Below, in pieces: positions 20,966 through 30,154 of a DNA stretch of 59,887 nucleotides. The number at the start of each line of letters is the position of its first letter. The first letter of the stretch is position 1. A program made the translations under genes and the position numbers. The DNA comes from a virus. Location: the IMG/VR virus record IMGVR_UViG_3300042324_000823, positions 1 through 59,887 of that record, one strand, 5' to 3'. Below the pieces are notes generated by a model that did no database searches, was not told the DNA's origin, and saw only the letters and a list, made by a program, of their open reading frames with translations.

Positions 20966-22999
20966 ATGTCAGATTTTTTTAGTTTTAGACTTCCAGAAGA
21001 TTTTATAGGTAAATATGTTTCTGCTCCAAGCCCTTTTGGTTTTAAGGATGCAGCAGAAAACTCTTTAGGAGAGATTACATTTATCCGTACTTATTCTCGT
21101 ATGAAGGAGGATGGAACTAAAGAGCGTTGGCACGAAGTTTGTCGTCGAGTAATCGAGGGTATGTATTCAGTTCAAAAGAATCATGCTAAAGAAAACCGTC
21201 TACCATGGAATGATTATAAGGCTCAGAAGTCTGCACAAGAAGCATTCCAAAGAATGTTTGAATTAAAGTGGACACCACCAGGACGAGGTATGTGGGCTTT
21301 TGGAACTCCAATGGTAATGGAAAAAAAGAACTCGGCAGCACTACAGAATTGTGCAATGGTTTCTACAAAGGACCTTGACAAGAATGATCCAGGAGCCCTG
21401 TTTGCTTGGGTTATGGATGCCCTTATGCTTGGTATTGGTGTAGGGTTTGATACAGTGGGACAGGATAAGCATTTTGCAATCTATGCCCCAACAGAACCAG
21501 AACAGGTGTTCGAAATCCCAGACACTCGTGAGGGATGGGTAGAGTCAGTTAGACTTTTAATTAACTCTTACCTAAGAGCAAACCAGAGCATTCAGAAGTT
21601 TAACTATGATTTGATCAGACCTCTAGGAGCCCCTATTAAGGGCTTTGGAGGCGTTGCTTCAGGACCTGCACCTCTTATCAAGTTGCACGACCATATAGAC
21701 CGTGTAATCGGCTCCAGAGCAGGTGAAACACTAGACTCTCGTGCTATCGTAGACCTAGTAAACCTAATTGGTACCTGCGTAGTATCAGGTAATGTCCGTC
21801 GCTCAGCAACTCTTGCTTTAGGTAGTGCAGGGGATGAAACATTTATGAACCTAAAGAATTCAGAACTATTTCCAGAGCGTAACTCATTTGATCCAGAAAA
21901 TCCAGGTTGGGCATGGATGTCTAATAATTCTATTTCAGCAGAAGTAGGAACAAAGTACGAAGACTATGTAGATTTAGTTACAGAAAATGGAGAGCCAGGT
22001 TTTATTTGGCTTGATGTTGCTCGTAATTATGGCAGACTAAAGGATGCGCCAGATGGAAAAGACTATCGTGTGATGGGCTTTAATCCCTGTGCGGAGCAGC
22101 CATTAGAGTCATACGAATTATGTACACTTGTAGAAGTGCACTTGAATCGTCATGAATCTAAGGAAGACTTCCTGCGTACCCTGAAGTTTGCATACCTTTA
22201 TGGAAAGACTGTAACACTTGTTCCAACACATTGGCCACAAACAAACGGTATCATGCAACGCAACCGTCGTATTGGCACATCACTTACTGGTATTGCATCA
22301 TTTGCAGATCAAAAGGGTTTGCCAACGGTTCGTGAGTGGATGGATGAAGGATACAACAAGATTCGTCATTATGATCATCAGTACTCTGAATGGTTATGTG
22401 TTCGTGAATCAATTCGTGTAACAACAGTTAAGCCATCAGGATCAGTTTCAATTCTTTCTGGTGCAACTCCTGGAGTTCACTGGGGTCCTGGAGGAGAGTT
22501 CTTCCTTCGTGCCGTTCGTTTTGGAAACACAGATCCAATGATGCATTTGTTTAAAGCAGCAGGGTATACAGTTGAAGACGATGTTGTATCAGCAAACACA
22601 TCAGTAGTTTACTTCCCAATTAAATCAGGTCATCCAAGATCTGAAAAAGATGTAACACTATTTGAAAAGATTGCACTTGCTGCAACTGCTCAAAAGTATT
22701 GGTCTGACAATGGCGTTTCTGTAACACTTTCATTTGACAAGGAAACAGAGTCAAAGCATATTGTTCCAGCACTCAATATGTACGAAGGACAATTAAAGGC
22801 TGTCTCATTCCTTCCAATGGGAAATACAGTTTATCCACAGCAACCCTACACAGGTATTACTGAAGAGCAATACGAGTCATATATTGGCAAGTTAAAGCAC
22901 ATTGATTTTGCTGCAATTTATGATGGAGCAGAAAATCTTGAGGCTCAGGGAGAGATGTATTGCACAACAGATTATTGCGAAATTAAAATAAACAAGTAG
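20966..22999 (+). CDS. nrdJ: Class II (adenosylcobalamin-dependent) ribonucleotide reductase
   Basis: 677 residues, full length. It reduces ribonucleotides to deoxyribonucleotides for phage DNA synthesis. Active-site cysteines: C129 (LQNCAMVS), C375 in the finger-loop motif NPCAEQ (N373, C375, E377) and C386; the C-terminal redox pair is C666/C671 (YCTTDYCE). The motif GNVRRSATLALG and VTTVKPSGSVSILSG are classic. There is no ATP-cone and no partner R2 subunit gene, as expected for the monomeric B12-dependent class, which works with or without oxygen. The host must supply cobalamin. It sits between the modification island and the structural genes rather than with the replication genes. Confidence 0.93.
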   Translation: MSDFFSFRLPEDFIGKYVSAPSPFGFKDAAENSLGEITFIRTYSRMKEDGTKERWHEVCRRVIEGMYSVQKNHAKENRLPWNDYKAQKSAQEAFQRMFELKWTPPGRGMWAFGTPMVMEKKNSAALQNCAMVSTKDLDKNDPGALFAWVMDALMLGIGVGFDTVGQDKHFAIYAPTEPEQVFEIPDTREGWVESVRLLINSYLRANQSIQKFNYDLIRPLGAPIKGFGGVASGPAPLIKLHDHIDRVIGSRAGETLDSRAIVDLVNLIGTCVVSGNVRRSATLALGSAGDETFMNLKNSELFPERNSFDPENPGWAWMSNNSISAEVGTKYEDYVDLVTENGEPGFIWLDVARNYGRLKDAPDGKDYRVMGFNPCAEQPLESYELCTLVEVHLNRHESKEDFLRTLKFAYLYGKTVTLVPTHWPQTNGIMQRNRRIGTSLTGIASFADQKGLPTVREWMDEGYNKIRHYDHQYSEWLCVRESIRVTTVKPSGSVSILSGATPGVHWGPGGEFFLRAVRFGNTDPMMHLFKAAGYTVEDDVVSANTSVVYFPIKSGHPRSEKDVTLFEKIALAATAQKYWSDNGVSVTLSFDKETESKHIVPALNMYEGQLKAVSFLPMGNTVYPQQPYTGITEEQYESYIGKLKHIDFAAIYDGAENLEAQGEMYCTTDYCEIKINK

Positions 23000-23006
23000 T
23001 CTTCTG

Positions 23007-23015
23007 TGGTAAAAT
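23007..23015 (+). promoter_or_regulatory. Extended -10 promoter
   Basis: TGG-TAAAAT ends 9 nt before the ATG at 23025. It is weaker than the TATAAT sites, but no other signal serves this large gene. Confidence 0.45.
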
Positions 23016-23024
23016 AGACCTATA

Positions 23025-26000
23025 ATGTCTAATCCATCAAACCTATATGCCGAAAAAGTCTTTGCTGAGCATCCGACTGGTCTATGGGCTTTAGATGATA
23101 CAGCAGATTACATTTCTTTACTTTCAGAGTCGCAAAGAAATTTGTCAAATTGGACAATTGTTGGCGGTACATATCAAGACTATTCTCAATCAATAGACGA
23201 ACCATTTATAAATAGTTATGTGGGTAAAATTACCGCTACACCAACAGACAACGAGTTGGCTTCTATAATTGCAACAAGTAATGAAATAATGAGCCTAAGA
23301 GACTTTAATACTTATTTAAGAACATTTTCTGTAGGTGGATATTTTTATTCTGAAAGCGCATATATTGCTGGTCTTGAAATTGGTTATCAATACACAGACA
23401 CAACAAGTGGAGATGACATAGTTCATTTAAAAAACTATGACACAGTAATAAATAGCAACTGGATTTTTATATCAGAAACTTTTGATACGCCACCAGATGA
23501 TACAGATATAAGACTAGTTTTTAAGATTAACTTTATTGGTGGATCAGAAACAGATGATGTGTTTTTAGTAAACGGAATAAGTCTTGGTCAATGGTCAGAA
23601 GAGTTTGCATCTACATCCCTTGGAGTTGAGTCAATTGATATACCATCCACTATATCTATTGCACCACAAAAGGGCGTTGTGTCAAAATGTTACGGACTGC
23701 AAGAGTTAGACGCATATTATTTAGTTTCCGATAATATGCTTAAGGCAAAAAATTCAGGTATTCCAATTGTCTATGGAACATCTGGTCTTACAACTATATA
23801 TCCAAATACAGATTTGCCCTCCCTTATAGTTCCTGGTTCTGGATTTTTAAATGAGTCTGGAAAATTTAAGCAGTATACTTTTGAAACCTGGCTTAGAATA
23901 AATTCATATAGTAATGACAGGAAAAGAATTATTGGTCCAATTGCATCAGAAGATGGAATATATGTTGATGGACCATCAATAGGATTAAAGATAGGAGATA
24001 ACTATGGTGCATATTATGTTGGTGAGTGGACAAGGCCAATGCTGGTTCACATGCGTGTTGGCAAAGACACTGCATCTCTTGTAATAAATGGCCAAGAAGT
24101 TGTTTCTTTAAACTATTTAACTGAGTCACTTTCTTTACCTTCTATGTTAAATGAAAGTCTTAAAGATCAAGACTGGATAGGCTTTTACGCATATAATGAT
24201 ATATATCCAATAGAGGTTGACTGCGTTGGAATTTATCCATACATTGTTGCAACTGCTGTTGCAAAAAGAAGGTTTGTGTTTGGGCAAGGCGTTGATATTC
24301 CAGAAAACATTAATACATCTTATAGTGGAACATCTGTTTTTATTGATTATTCATTTGCAGACTACACCTCAAACTACTCATATCCAAAGGTAGGTTCGTG
24401 GAGTCAAGCCTTTAATGATAATACATCAATTGTAAATAAGTCTCTTTCTGTTTTATCTCACCCACTTCCAGAAACAGTCTTGTCATCAAAAACAGAAAAA
24501 GAACTTTTGTCAGATTGTGGTCTAGTTCAATCATCAGATACAAGAAACTTTTTTTCCTTTAGACCAAACACTTCTTGGAATAATGTTTCTGGTCATCTTT
24601 TCTTTAAAAATTTTGATTTTATAAAAACCCCAGTATCTGCTTTCTACGGTTGTTTTAGATTACCACAAACCTCAAGTTCAGCCCAAACACTTTTTAAAAT
24701 AGAAAAAGAAAATACAAATAGTTATTTCAAGATACAACTTTTAAATAATCAAATATCTTATATTATTAATTATAACGGAATATCAGAAACCATCTATTCT
24801 CCTTTAGTTGCGGAGCCAGGAGAACTAGTAGACATAGGTTTAAACATTCCAGCATTTGTATCAAGATTTGGAAACCCAGCATCAGACTTTTTTGGATCTT
24901 TATCAGACCTAAGAATGTATGTTGGTGGAGACAAGAACGGTCTATCAACTTTTACTGGAAAAATATACAATGTAGGACTATGTACAGCATATAACTTTCA
25001 AAAAATTAGATCTTTGTTTAATGAGATAGGTGTTCCAGTATGGAATGAAGACTTGTTTGCTATTTACCAAAATAACCAGTTAATCAACATAGACGGAGGA
25101 ATAGATACAACTTCTATGCCACCTTATGGAGGTACAACAGACACAGCAAATGGAGCACTTACTGGCGGTAGTGTGGTTGTTGCTGAAGAGGATTCCCTTT
25201 TAGACCATGTTGCAAGTTATACTCTTTTACCAGAGATAGTTTTTGATACATACAAACTTGCTGTATCTGCAAGCGCATATTGGGAAGATCAACTTCCACT
25301 AACATATTTTGCTGAATCCGTTCTTGATAAACGAGGGGACCAATATTTTGATCTTGACTTTATTCAGTTTAATATTGATTACCCAATACCATCAAAGACT
25401 GTAGCAATAGAAACAGATCCAGAGGCTTGGACATATGCAGAGTTATCAGATGAATACGGAACCCCAGTTCAAAGAACATACACATCACTAGACAATTACC
25501 TTTTTACTGGATACAATGATTACGATGATTTAAAAAATAAAATAGCAAAAGAATATAAATATGACACAGATGGATCAATTGTAAAAAGTTATGTAACTTT
25601 TCAATATACAGAATTGGGTGCAAACCAAACATACTATTATTTTACAAAAACAGAAAGACCTTCAAGAGATGGAGTATTAGTTCCTGGTTCAGACTGGATG
25701 ACAACAAAATATGAAGTTGTAGATAATATGATTATATACCCACCAACTGGAGTAGACTTCAATGACTTGTCTATTGTTACACACATAGAAATGAATGTAA
25801 AAAATTCAGAAACAAACAATGTATTAATTAAAAAACTTTCTTATGCATCACAAGCATTTAATGAATCTGATGCTAGTCCAATTGGAACAAGGTTTGGAAC
25901 ATCTGTTTATCCATATACAAAGACTGGAATTTATTATAACTTTAAAAAGAATAATCCTTTTGCAATCTATACAGGATCATCTCCGTATCTTTATTTAACC

Positions 26001-26741
26001 AAAACAAGCGGAATTCAATTAAAAGGAAGGTATGATCCATTAGTTAATAGAGGTCTTATGATTCCTGTAAATGAAAGCAGAGCCGAAGGATTTAAGGCTA
26101 TAGCAATGCAAATGGCCGTAAGGTTTGACGGAGACTATTTCCCATATGCACCAACACAGATATTTGAAATCCAAAGCAAAGATTCTTACATAAAATTTTA
26201 CATGGTTGCTAATGATCCTTCTGGACGCAGAGCAAAAATTTACGCAATAGATGCAAATACTGGCCTAGTCCAAAACGGTATTGGATTTTATTGGAATGGA
26301 AAAATAGTAAAAGAGCCAGTAATAACTCTTCAAGAGTGGGGATTCCTTGGGATTAATTTTGCAAACAGTCTTAATTTTTCATTTTTTGAAGGGGCAGTAA
26401 GATTAACTGGACCACTACTATTTAACAGCCTTTCATACTATCAGTCTACTAATCTACAAGAAGTTCAGAACATAGCAGAAAGACCTTGGTTTAGAGTTAA
26501 GGTTTTGGGGTCTTCGCCCCTTGACTGGGAGTTCTGGGATAGTCCATCTTTTAACTGGAATAAGGTTCTTGTCTTATCAGAAACAAGTTATTATGGTGTA
26601 AACCCTTCAGATGTTTATAAGAGTTATACGGGCACAAACAAAATTATTGTAGATGATGATAGACCAGTTCGTTTTGAAGAGTATACATACACTATATTTA
26701 CTGACGTAAAATGGAGTCAGTTCGTAGAGACCCCAGCCTAA
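23025..26741 (+). CDS. Large virion protein with LamG/concanavalin-like domains
   Basis: 1238 residues, no transmembrane segment. At least two lectin-like beta-sandwiches can be seen: YTFETWLRINSYSNDRKRI with ASLVINGQEV (about 280-400) and an SPLVAEPGELVDIGLN / DLRMYVGGDKNG / FTGKIYNVGLC stretch (about 580-660). 'Y.FE.WLR' and 'G.I.N.G...' are LamG hallmarks. The start PSNLYAEKVFAEHPTGLWALDD suits a structural-domain opening. It probably binds carbohydrate at the tail or head surface. It is placed just before the head genes. Confidence 0.7.
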   Translation: MSNPSNLYAEKVFAEHPTGLWALDDTADYISLLSESQRNLSNWTIVGGTYQDYSQSIDEPFINSYVGKITATPTDNELASIIATSNEIMSLRDFNTYLRTFSVGGYFYSESAYIAGLEIGYQYTDTTSGDDIVHLKNYDTVINSNWIFISETFDTPPDDTDIRLVFKINFIGGSETDDVFLVNGISLGQWSEEFASTSLGVESIDIPSTISIAPQKGVVSKCYGLQELDAYYLVSDNMLKAKNSGIPIVYGTSGLTTIYPNTDLPSLIVPGSGFLNESGKFKQYTFETWLRINSYSNDRKRIIGPIASEDGIYVDGPSIGLKIGDNYGAYYVGEWTRPMLVHMRVGKDTASLVINGQEVVSLNYLTESLSLPSMLNESLKDQDWIGFYAYNDIYPIEVDCVGIYPYIVATAVAKRRFVFGQGVDIPENINTSYSGTSVFIDYSFADYTSNYSYPKVGSWSQAFNDNTSIVNKSLSVLSHPLPETVLSSKTEKELLSDCGLVQSSDTRNFFSFRPNTSWNNVSGHLFFKNFDFIKTPVSAFYGCFRLPQTSSSAQTLFKIEKENTNSYFKIQLLNNQISYIINYNGISETIYSPLVAEPGELVDIGLNIPAFVSRFGNPASDFFGSLSDLRMYVGGDKNGLSTFTGKIYNVGLCTAYNFQKIRSLFNEIGVPVWNEDLFAIYQNNQLINIDGGIDTTSMPPYGGTTDTANGALTGGSVVVAEEDSLLDHVASYTLLPEIVFDTYKLAVSASAYWEDQLPLTYFAESVLDKRGDQYFDLDFIQFNIDYPIPSKTVAIETDPEAWTYAELSDEYGTPVQRTYTSLDNYLFTGYNDYDDLKNKIAKEYKYDTDGSIVKSYVTFQYTELGANQTYYYFTKTERPSRDGVLVPGSDWMTTKYEVVDNMIIYPPTGVDFNDLSIVTHIEMNVKNSETNNVLIKKLSYASQAFNESDASPIGTRFGTSVYPYTKTGIYYNFKKNNPFAIYTGSSPYLYLTKTSGIQLKGRYDPLVNRGLMIPVNESRAEGFKAIAMQMAVRFDGDYFPYAPTQIFEIQSKDSYIKFYMVANDPSGRRAKIYAIDANTGLVQNGIGFYWNGKIVKEPVITLQEWGFLGINFANSLNFSFFEGAVRLTGPLLFNSLSYYQSTNLQEVQNIAERPWFRVKVLGSSPLDWEFWDSPSFNWNKVLVLSETSYYGVNPSDVYKSYTGTNKIIVDDDRPVRFEEYTYTIFTDVKWSQFVETPA

Positions 26742-26743
26742 TA

Positions 26744-26752
26744 TGGTATACT
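26744..26752 (+). promoter_or_regulatory. Extended -10 promoter, leaderless, for the head gene operon
   Basis: TGG-TATACT ends 7 nt before the ATG at 26760 and starts the portal operon. Confidence 0.7.
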
Positions 26753-26759
26753 TGTAGTT

Positions 26760-27146
26760 ATGGATTCCCTTATAGACCCAAAAACTGGTCAACCAATTGT
26801 AAAAAACGTTAGACGTCAGGTCATTGAAAAGAACTATGACTGGGGCCTTTATGTGTATAAGAAAGCAAATGGTAAATGGTTTACAGATGGAAACGGTTCT
26901 GTACTCAATATACCTTCAGATAAAAACGACTTTACTAGAATGGCAGAACTAAAAAAGACTGCAATGCATTACGGAGATCCAGGAGATGGTACATGCGTAT
27001 TTGTTCCAGGGCTAACAAGAGTTTCAGAAGAAGAATATTCTGAGCAAGTTGATCGCATGAAGTCTGGACTTATACCAAACCTAAACGACCTTGGAGCAGT
27101 ACAAGCAGCAAAAGATACAATTGCTAAGTATGGGGATGAGGAATAA
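26760..27146 (+). CDS. Small protein preceding the portal
   Basis: 128 residues, acidic, without Cys or membrane segments. KNVRRQVIEKNYDWGLYVYK and GDPGDGTCVFVPGL are the best conserved-looking parts. It is 2 bp from the portal gene, a place often held by terminase or a head-assembly protein, but it is far too short to be a large terminase and no Walker motif is seen. No family recognised. Confidence 0.6.
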   Translation: MDSLIDPKTGQPIVKNVRRQVIEKNYDWGLYVYKKANGKWFTDGNGSVLNIPSDKNDFTRMAELKKTAMHYGDPGDGTCVFVPGLTRVSEEEYSEQVDRMKSGLIPNLNDLGAVQAAKDTIAKYGDEE

Positions 27147-27148
27147 TC

Positions 27149-28741
27149 ATGGAAGACAACGATTATGAGATTAGTGCAAGGATTGATGAATCAATAAAGA
27201 AAGATGATACTTTTTCAAAGTCAGATCCATTTAACGGAAATTGGGATTCATTAAAATCTCTTGACGGACTAGAAGCAAACTTTAAAAGACGCATAAGCAG
27301 ATCTTCAACAAAGATGGTTGAACCAACAACTCAATACACAACTGCAGCACTTGCTGGAAAAAGCGGTATTGATGGAGCACAATCAAAAGAAATAAACCCA
27401 GGCCTAGTATATGTAAACGGCTATGGAATGTTCGACGTTATCACACCACCTTGGAACCTTTATGAATTAGCAAACTATTACGACACATCTTTTGCAAACC
27501 ACGCAGCCATTGATGCTAAGGTAGAAAACATTGTTGGCTTAGGTTATGAGTTTAAGGTTTCTCAAAGAACAATGATGAGACTTGAAGCATCTGAAGATAA
27601 TAGTGCAACACAGAAGGCAAGAAAAAGAATTGAACGAGCAAAGATTGAGATGCGTGATTGGCTAGAATCTCTTAATGACGACGACTCATTTACAGCAACA
27701 ATGGAAAAGGTTTATACAGACCTTCAGTCTACTGGTAACGGTTATCTAGAAATTGGAAGAACTACTCGTGGAGAGATTGGGTATGTCGGACATATACCAG
27801 CAACAACAATGCGTGTTCGAAGAATTAAAGATGGCTATGTTCAGATCATTGGAAACAAGATTGTTTACTTCCGCAACTTTGGAGCAAAGAATCAGAACCC
27901 ATTAACTACAGATGCTAGACCAAACGAAATTATTCACTTTAAACAATACTCACCATTAAACACATTTTACGGAGTGCCAGACATTATGTCGGCAATTAAC
28001 TCATTGCATGGAGACTCACTTGCTTCACAATACAATATTGACTACTTTGCAAACAAAGCAGTTCCAAGATATGTTGTAACATTAAAGGGTGCAAAACTCT
28101 CTGGAGACGCAGAAGATAAGATGTTCCGATTCTTACAGACAAATCTCAGAGGGCAGTCACATAGAACCCTATATATTCCATTACCAGGAGATAGCGAAAA
28201 CAATAAGGTAGAGTTTAAAATGGATCCCATTGAAGACGGGATACAAGATGGCTCCTTTAAAGAGTATCGTAAACAAAACCGTGATGACATTCTGGTAGCA
28301 CATCAAGTTCCATTGTCTAAACTTGGAGGCGGAGATTCTGCATCAATCGCAGCAGCACTTGCACAGGATCGCACATTTAAGGAGCAGGTTGCAAGACCAG
28401 CACAAAGACAAATTGAAAAAATGATCAACAAGATTGTCCGTGAAAAAACCGATATTCTTGAGTTTGTTTTTAATGAATTAACCTTAACAGATGAAATTGC
28501 ACAGTCTCAAATTCTTGAAAGATATGTTAAGAATCAAATTATGACTCCAAACGAGGCAAGAGTTCTTTTGGATATGCCACAAAGAGAAGGTGGCGACGAG
28601 GTCTTAGATCTTAAAGCAACCGCAGCAGCAGAAGCAACAACTACAAGAGCCAGAGACTCTGCAAGAACAAATAATAATTCAGACAGCACTTCAACAGTTG
28701 CTGGAAGAGCACCAAAGGGAGAGGGAAGAAAAACTCCTTAA
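27149..28741 (+). CDS. Portal protein
   Basis: 530 residues, in the size range of HK97/PBSX-type portals. NHAAIDAKVENIVGLGYEF near residue 115, LIxIGRTTRGEIGYVGHIPA-like text near 200, and DILVAHQVPLSKLGG near 380 match the family. The tail ends in a low-complexity Ala/Thr/Ser region (TTTRARDSARTNNNSDSTST), likely flexible at the crown. The portal dodecamer forms the DNA entry pore at one capsid vertex. It is directly followed by protease, capsid and connector genes in the usual order. Confidence 0.9.
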   Translation: MEDNDYEISARIDESIKKDDTFSKSDPFNGNWDSLKSLDGLEANFKRRISRSSTKMVEPTTQYTTAALAGKSGIDGAQSKEINPGLVYVNGYGMFDVITPPWNLYELANYYDTSFANHAAIDAKVENIVGLGYEFKVSQRTMMRLEASEDNSATQKARKRIERAKIEMRDWLESLNDDDSFTATMEKVYTDLQSTGNGYLEIGRTTRGEIGYVGHIPATTMRVRRIKDGYVQIIGNKIVYFRNFGAKNQNPLTTDARPNEIIHFKQYSPLNTFYGVPDIMSAINSLHGDSLASQYNIDYFANKAVPRYVVTLKGAKLSGDAEDKMFRFLQTNLRGQSHRTLYIPLPGDSENNKVEFKMDPIEDGIQDGSFKEYRKQNRDDILVAHQVPLSKLGGGDSASIAAALAQDRTFKEQVARPAQRQIEKMINKIVREKTDILEFVFNELTLTDEIAQSQILERYVKNQIMTPNEARVLLDMPQREGGDEVLDLKATAAAEATTTRARDSARTNNNSDSTSTVAGRAPKGEGRKTP

Positions 28742-28790
28742 TGTCCTATATGTCCATATTGTGATATATGTGTAAAAGGGGGCTTATAAT

Positions 28791-30131
28791 ATGATAGTGA
28801 GTAATATATCCAAAGCCCATTGGAACTCTAATGGGGAAAATTTGCGTCTTTCAATGCCTTTTTCAAAGGTAGACAAAGAGCGAAGAACCGTATCTGGATT
28901 TGCATCTCTAGACAACATTGACAAGCAAGATGACATTGTTACAGCAGAAGCGTCAATGGATGCCTTTGCAAAATTCCGAGGAAATATTCGTGAGATGCAC
29001 CAGCCATTAGCAGTTGGTAAAATGGTTGACTTTAAAGCAGAAAAATATTTTGATCCAGAATCAAAAAAGTTTTATAGCGGTGTTTTTGTATCTGCTTATG
29101 TTTCAAAGGGTGCACAAGATACTTGGGAAAAGGTCCTTGATGGAACTCTTTCTGGTTTTTCAATTGGTGGAAGAATGAATAAATGGGATGACGGGTTTGA
29201 TGAAAAATCAGACAAGGCAATTAGAATTATTAAGCAATATGATTTGATAGAGTTGAGTCTTGTAGATTCACCAGCAAATCAGTTTGCAAATATTGTATCA
29301 GTTGAAAAGGTTGATGGAGTCGATGTGTTTAAAGCAGATGCCACCGTACTTGAAAATGTTTTTTATGATAGAGAGTCTGGTATAGTACAGATTTCAGAGA
29401 ATGAGTCAGAAGTAAGTCCTACAACAGGCAATGCTATGGAAAATATAGGTTTCGTTGAAAAAACGGATAATGAAAAAACAACAATGATAAAATTCTTAGT
29501 TGATAGTGCTAAAGGCATTAATACTTCTAAGATTAACAAGGAGGTACAACCTATGACAAAATCAAAAACACAAGTTGAAAAAACAGATGTGCTTGAAGAT
29601 GTTATGGTCGCTCCAGAGGCAGATGCATCAATTGCAGAAGTTATTGAAGAAGTTGCTAAGGCAGAAGAGGTTGAGACAACAGATGTTGTCAAGGCAGACG
29701 AAGTTGTAGCAGAAGAGATTGCTAAAGCAGAAGATGCTGAAGCAGTCGAAACAGTAACAGAAGCAGTTGTAGAAGTATCTAAGTCAGAAGAGGTAATTGC
29801 AGATGCAGTTACTGAAATGAAAAATACTCTAGAATCAGCCTTTAGCGATCTAGTGTCAACAGTAAAATCTTTGCAAGCAGAAGTAGAACTTCTTAAGTCT
29901 TCAAAGGTAGACGTTGATACAGTAAAGGATTCATTTACAGCAGTTGCAAAAGATATTGCAACAGTTTCAAGTGAATTTAATGAATTTGGAAAACGAGTAG
30001 ACGCTGTGGAAGCAGACACCGCATTCCGAAAGTCTGGAGATATCGGCGATATCTTTCAGTCTCAACCTGAAATGGTTGAAAAATCCCTATGGGGCGGTAG
30101 TTTCCTCAAAACAGCCGATCTATTCAAATGA
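28791..30131 (+). CDS. Prohead protease fused to scaffold (XkdF-like S78-type)
   Basis: 446 residues. The N-terminal ~170 residues fit the XkdF/S78 prohead protease fold: SGFASLDNIDKQDDIVTAEA, then IREMHQPLAVGK with the probable catalytic His, and LSGFSIGGRM with the Ser. The C-terminal half is acidic and coiled-coil (EEVAKAEEVETTDVV, VDTVKDSFTAVAKDI), typical of scaffold. AAGGGGG lies 8 nt upstream of the ATG. A GTG 6 codons' worth of bases downstream (28797) is an alternative start, because it is 6 nt after a TATAAT. The protease matures the prohead and removes scaffold. Confidence 0.8.
   Translation: MIVSNISKAHWNSNGENLRLSMPFSKVDKERRTVSGFASLDNIDKQDDIVTAEASMDAFAKFRGNIREMHQPLAVGKMVDFKAEKYFDPESKKFYSGVFVSAYVSKGAQDTWEKVLDGTLSGFSIGGRMNKWDDGFDEKSDKAIRIIKQYDLIELSLVDSPANQFANIVSVEKVDGVDVFKADATVLENVFYDRESGIVQISENESEVSPTTGNAMENIGFVEKTDNEKTTMIKFLVDSAKGINTSKINKEVQPMTKSKTQVEKTDVLEDVMVAPEADASIAEVIEEVAKAEEVETTDVVKADEVVAEEIAKAEDAEAVETVTEAVVEVSKSEEVIADAVTEMKNTLESAFSDLVSTVKSLQAEVELLKSSKVDVDTVKDSFTAVAKDIATVSSEFNEFGKRVDAVEADTAFRKSGDIGDIFQSQPEMVEKSLWGGSFLKTADLFK
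29553..30131 (+). CDS. Nested in-frame scaffold protein (internal start in the protease gene)
   Basis: An ATG in the same frame as the protease is preceded by AAGGAGG with 8 nt spacing, a much stronger ribosome site than the gene's own. It would give a 192-residue protein MTKSKTQVEKTDVLED... made only of the acidic coiled-coil scaffold part. This is the lambda C/Nu3 arrangement: one full-length protease-scaffold and many free scaffold copies. Inferred from sequence; no other start codon with this signal lies inside the gene. Confidence 0.7.
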   Translation: MTKSKTQVEKTDVLEDVMVAPEADASIAEVIEEVAKAEEVETTDVVKADEVVAEEIAKAEDAEAVETVTEAVVEVSKSEEVIADAVTEMKNTLESAFSDLVSTVKSLQAEVELLKSSKVDVDTVKDSFTAVAKDIATVSSEFNEFGKRVDAVEADTAFRKSGDIGDIFQSQPEMVEKSLWGGSFLKTADLFK

Positions 30132-30154
30132 AAAAATCACTAGGAGGTGACAAT

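Noticed and set aside
28797-30131. GTG 28797 as the protease start (TATAAT + 6 nt)
   Set aside because: It fits the leaderless pattern but the ATG at 28791 has AAGGGGG with good spacing; both remain possible, so the longer frame was kept.
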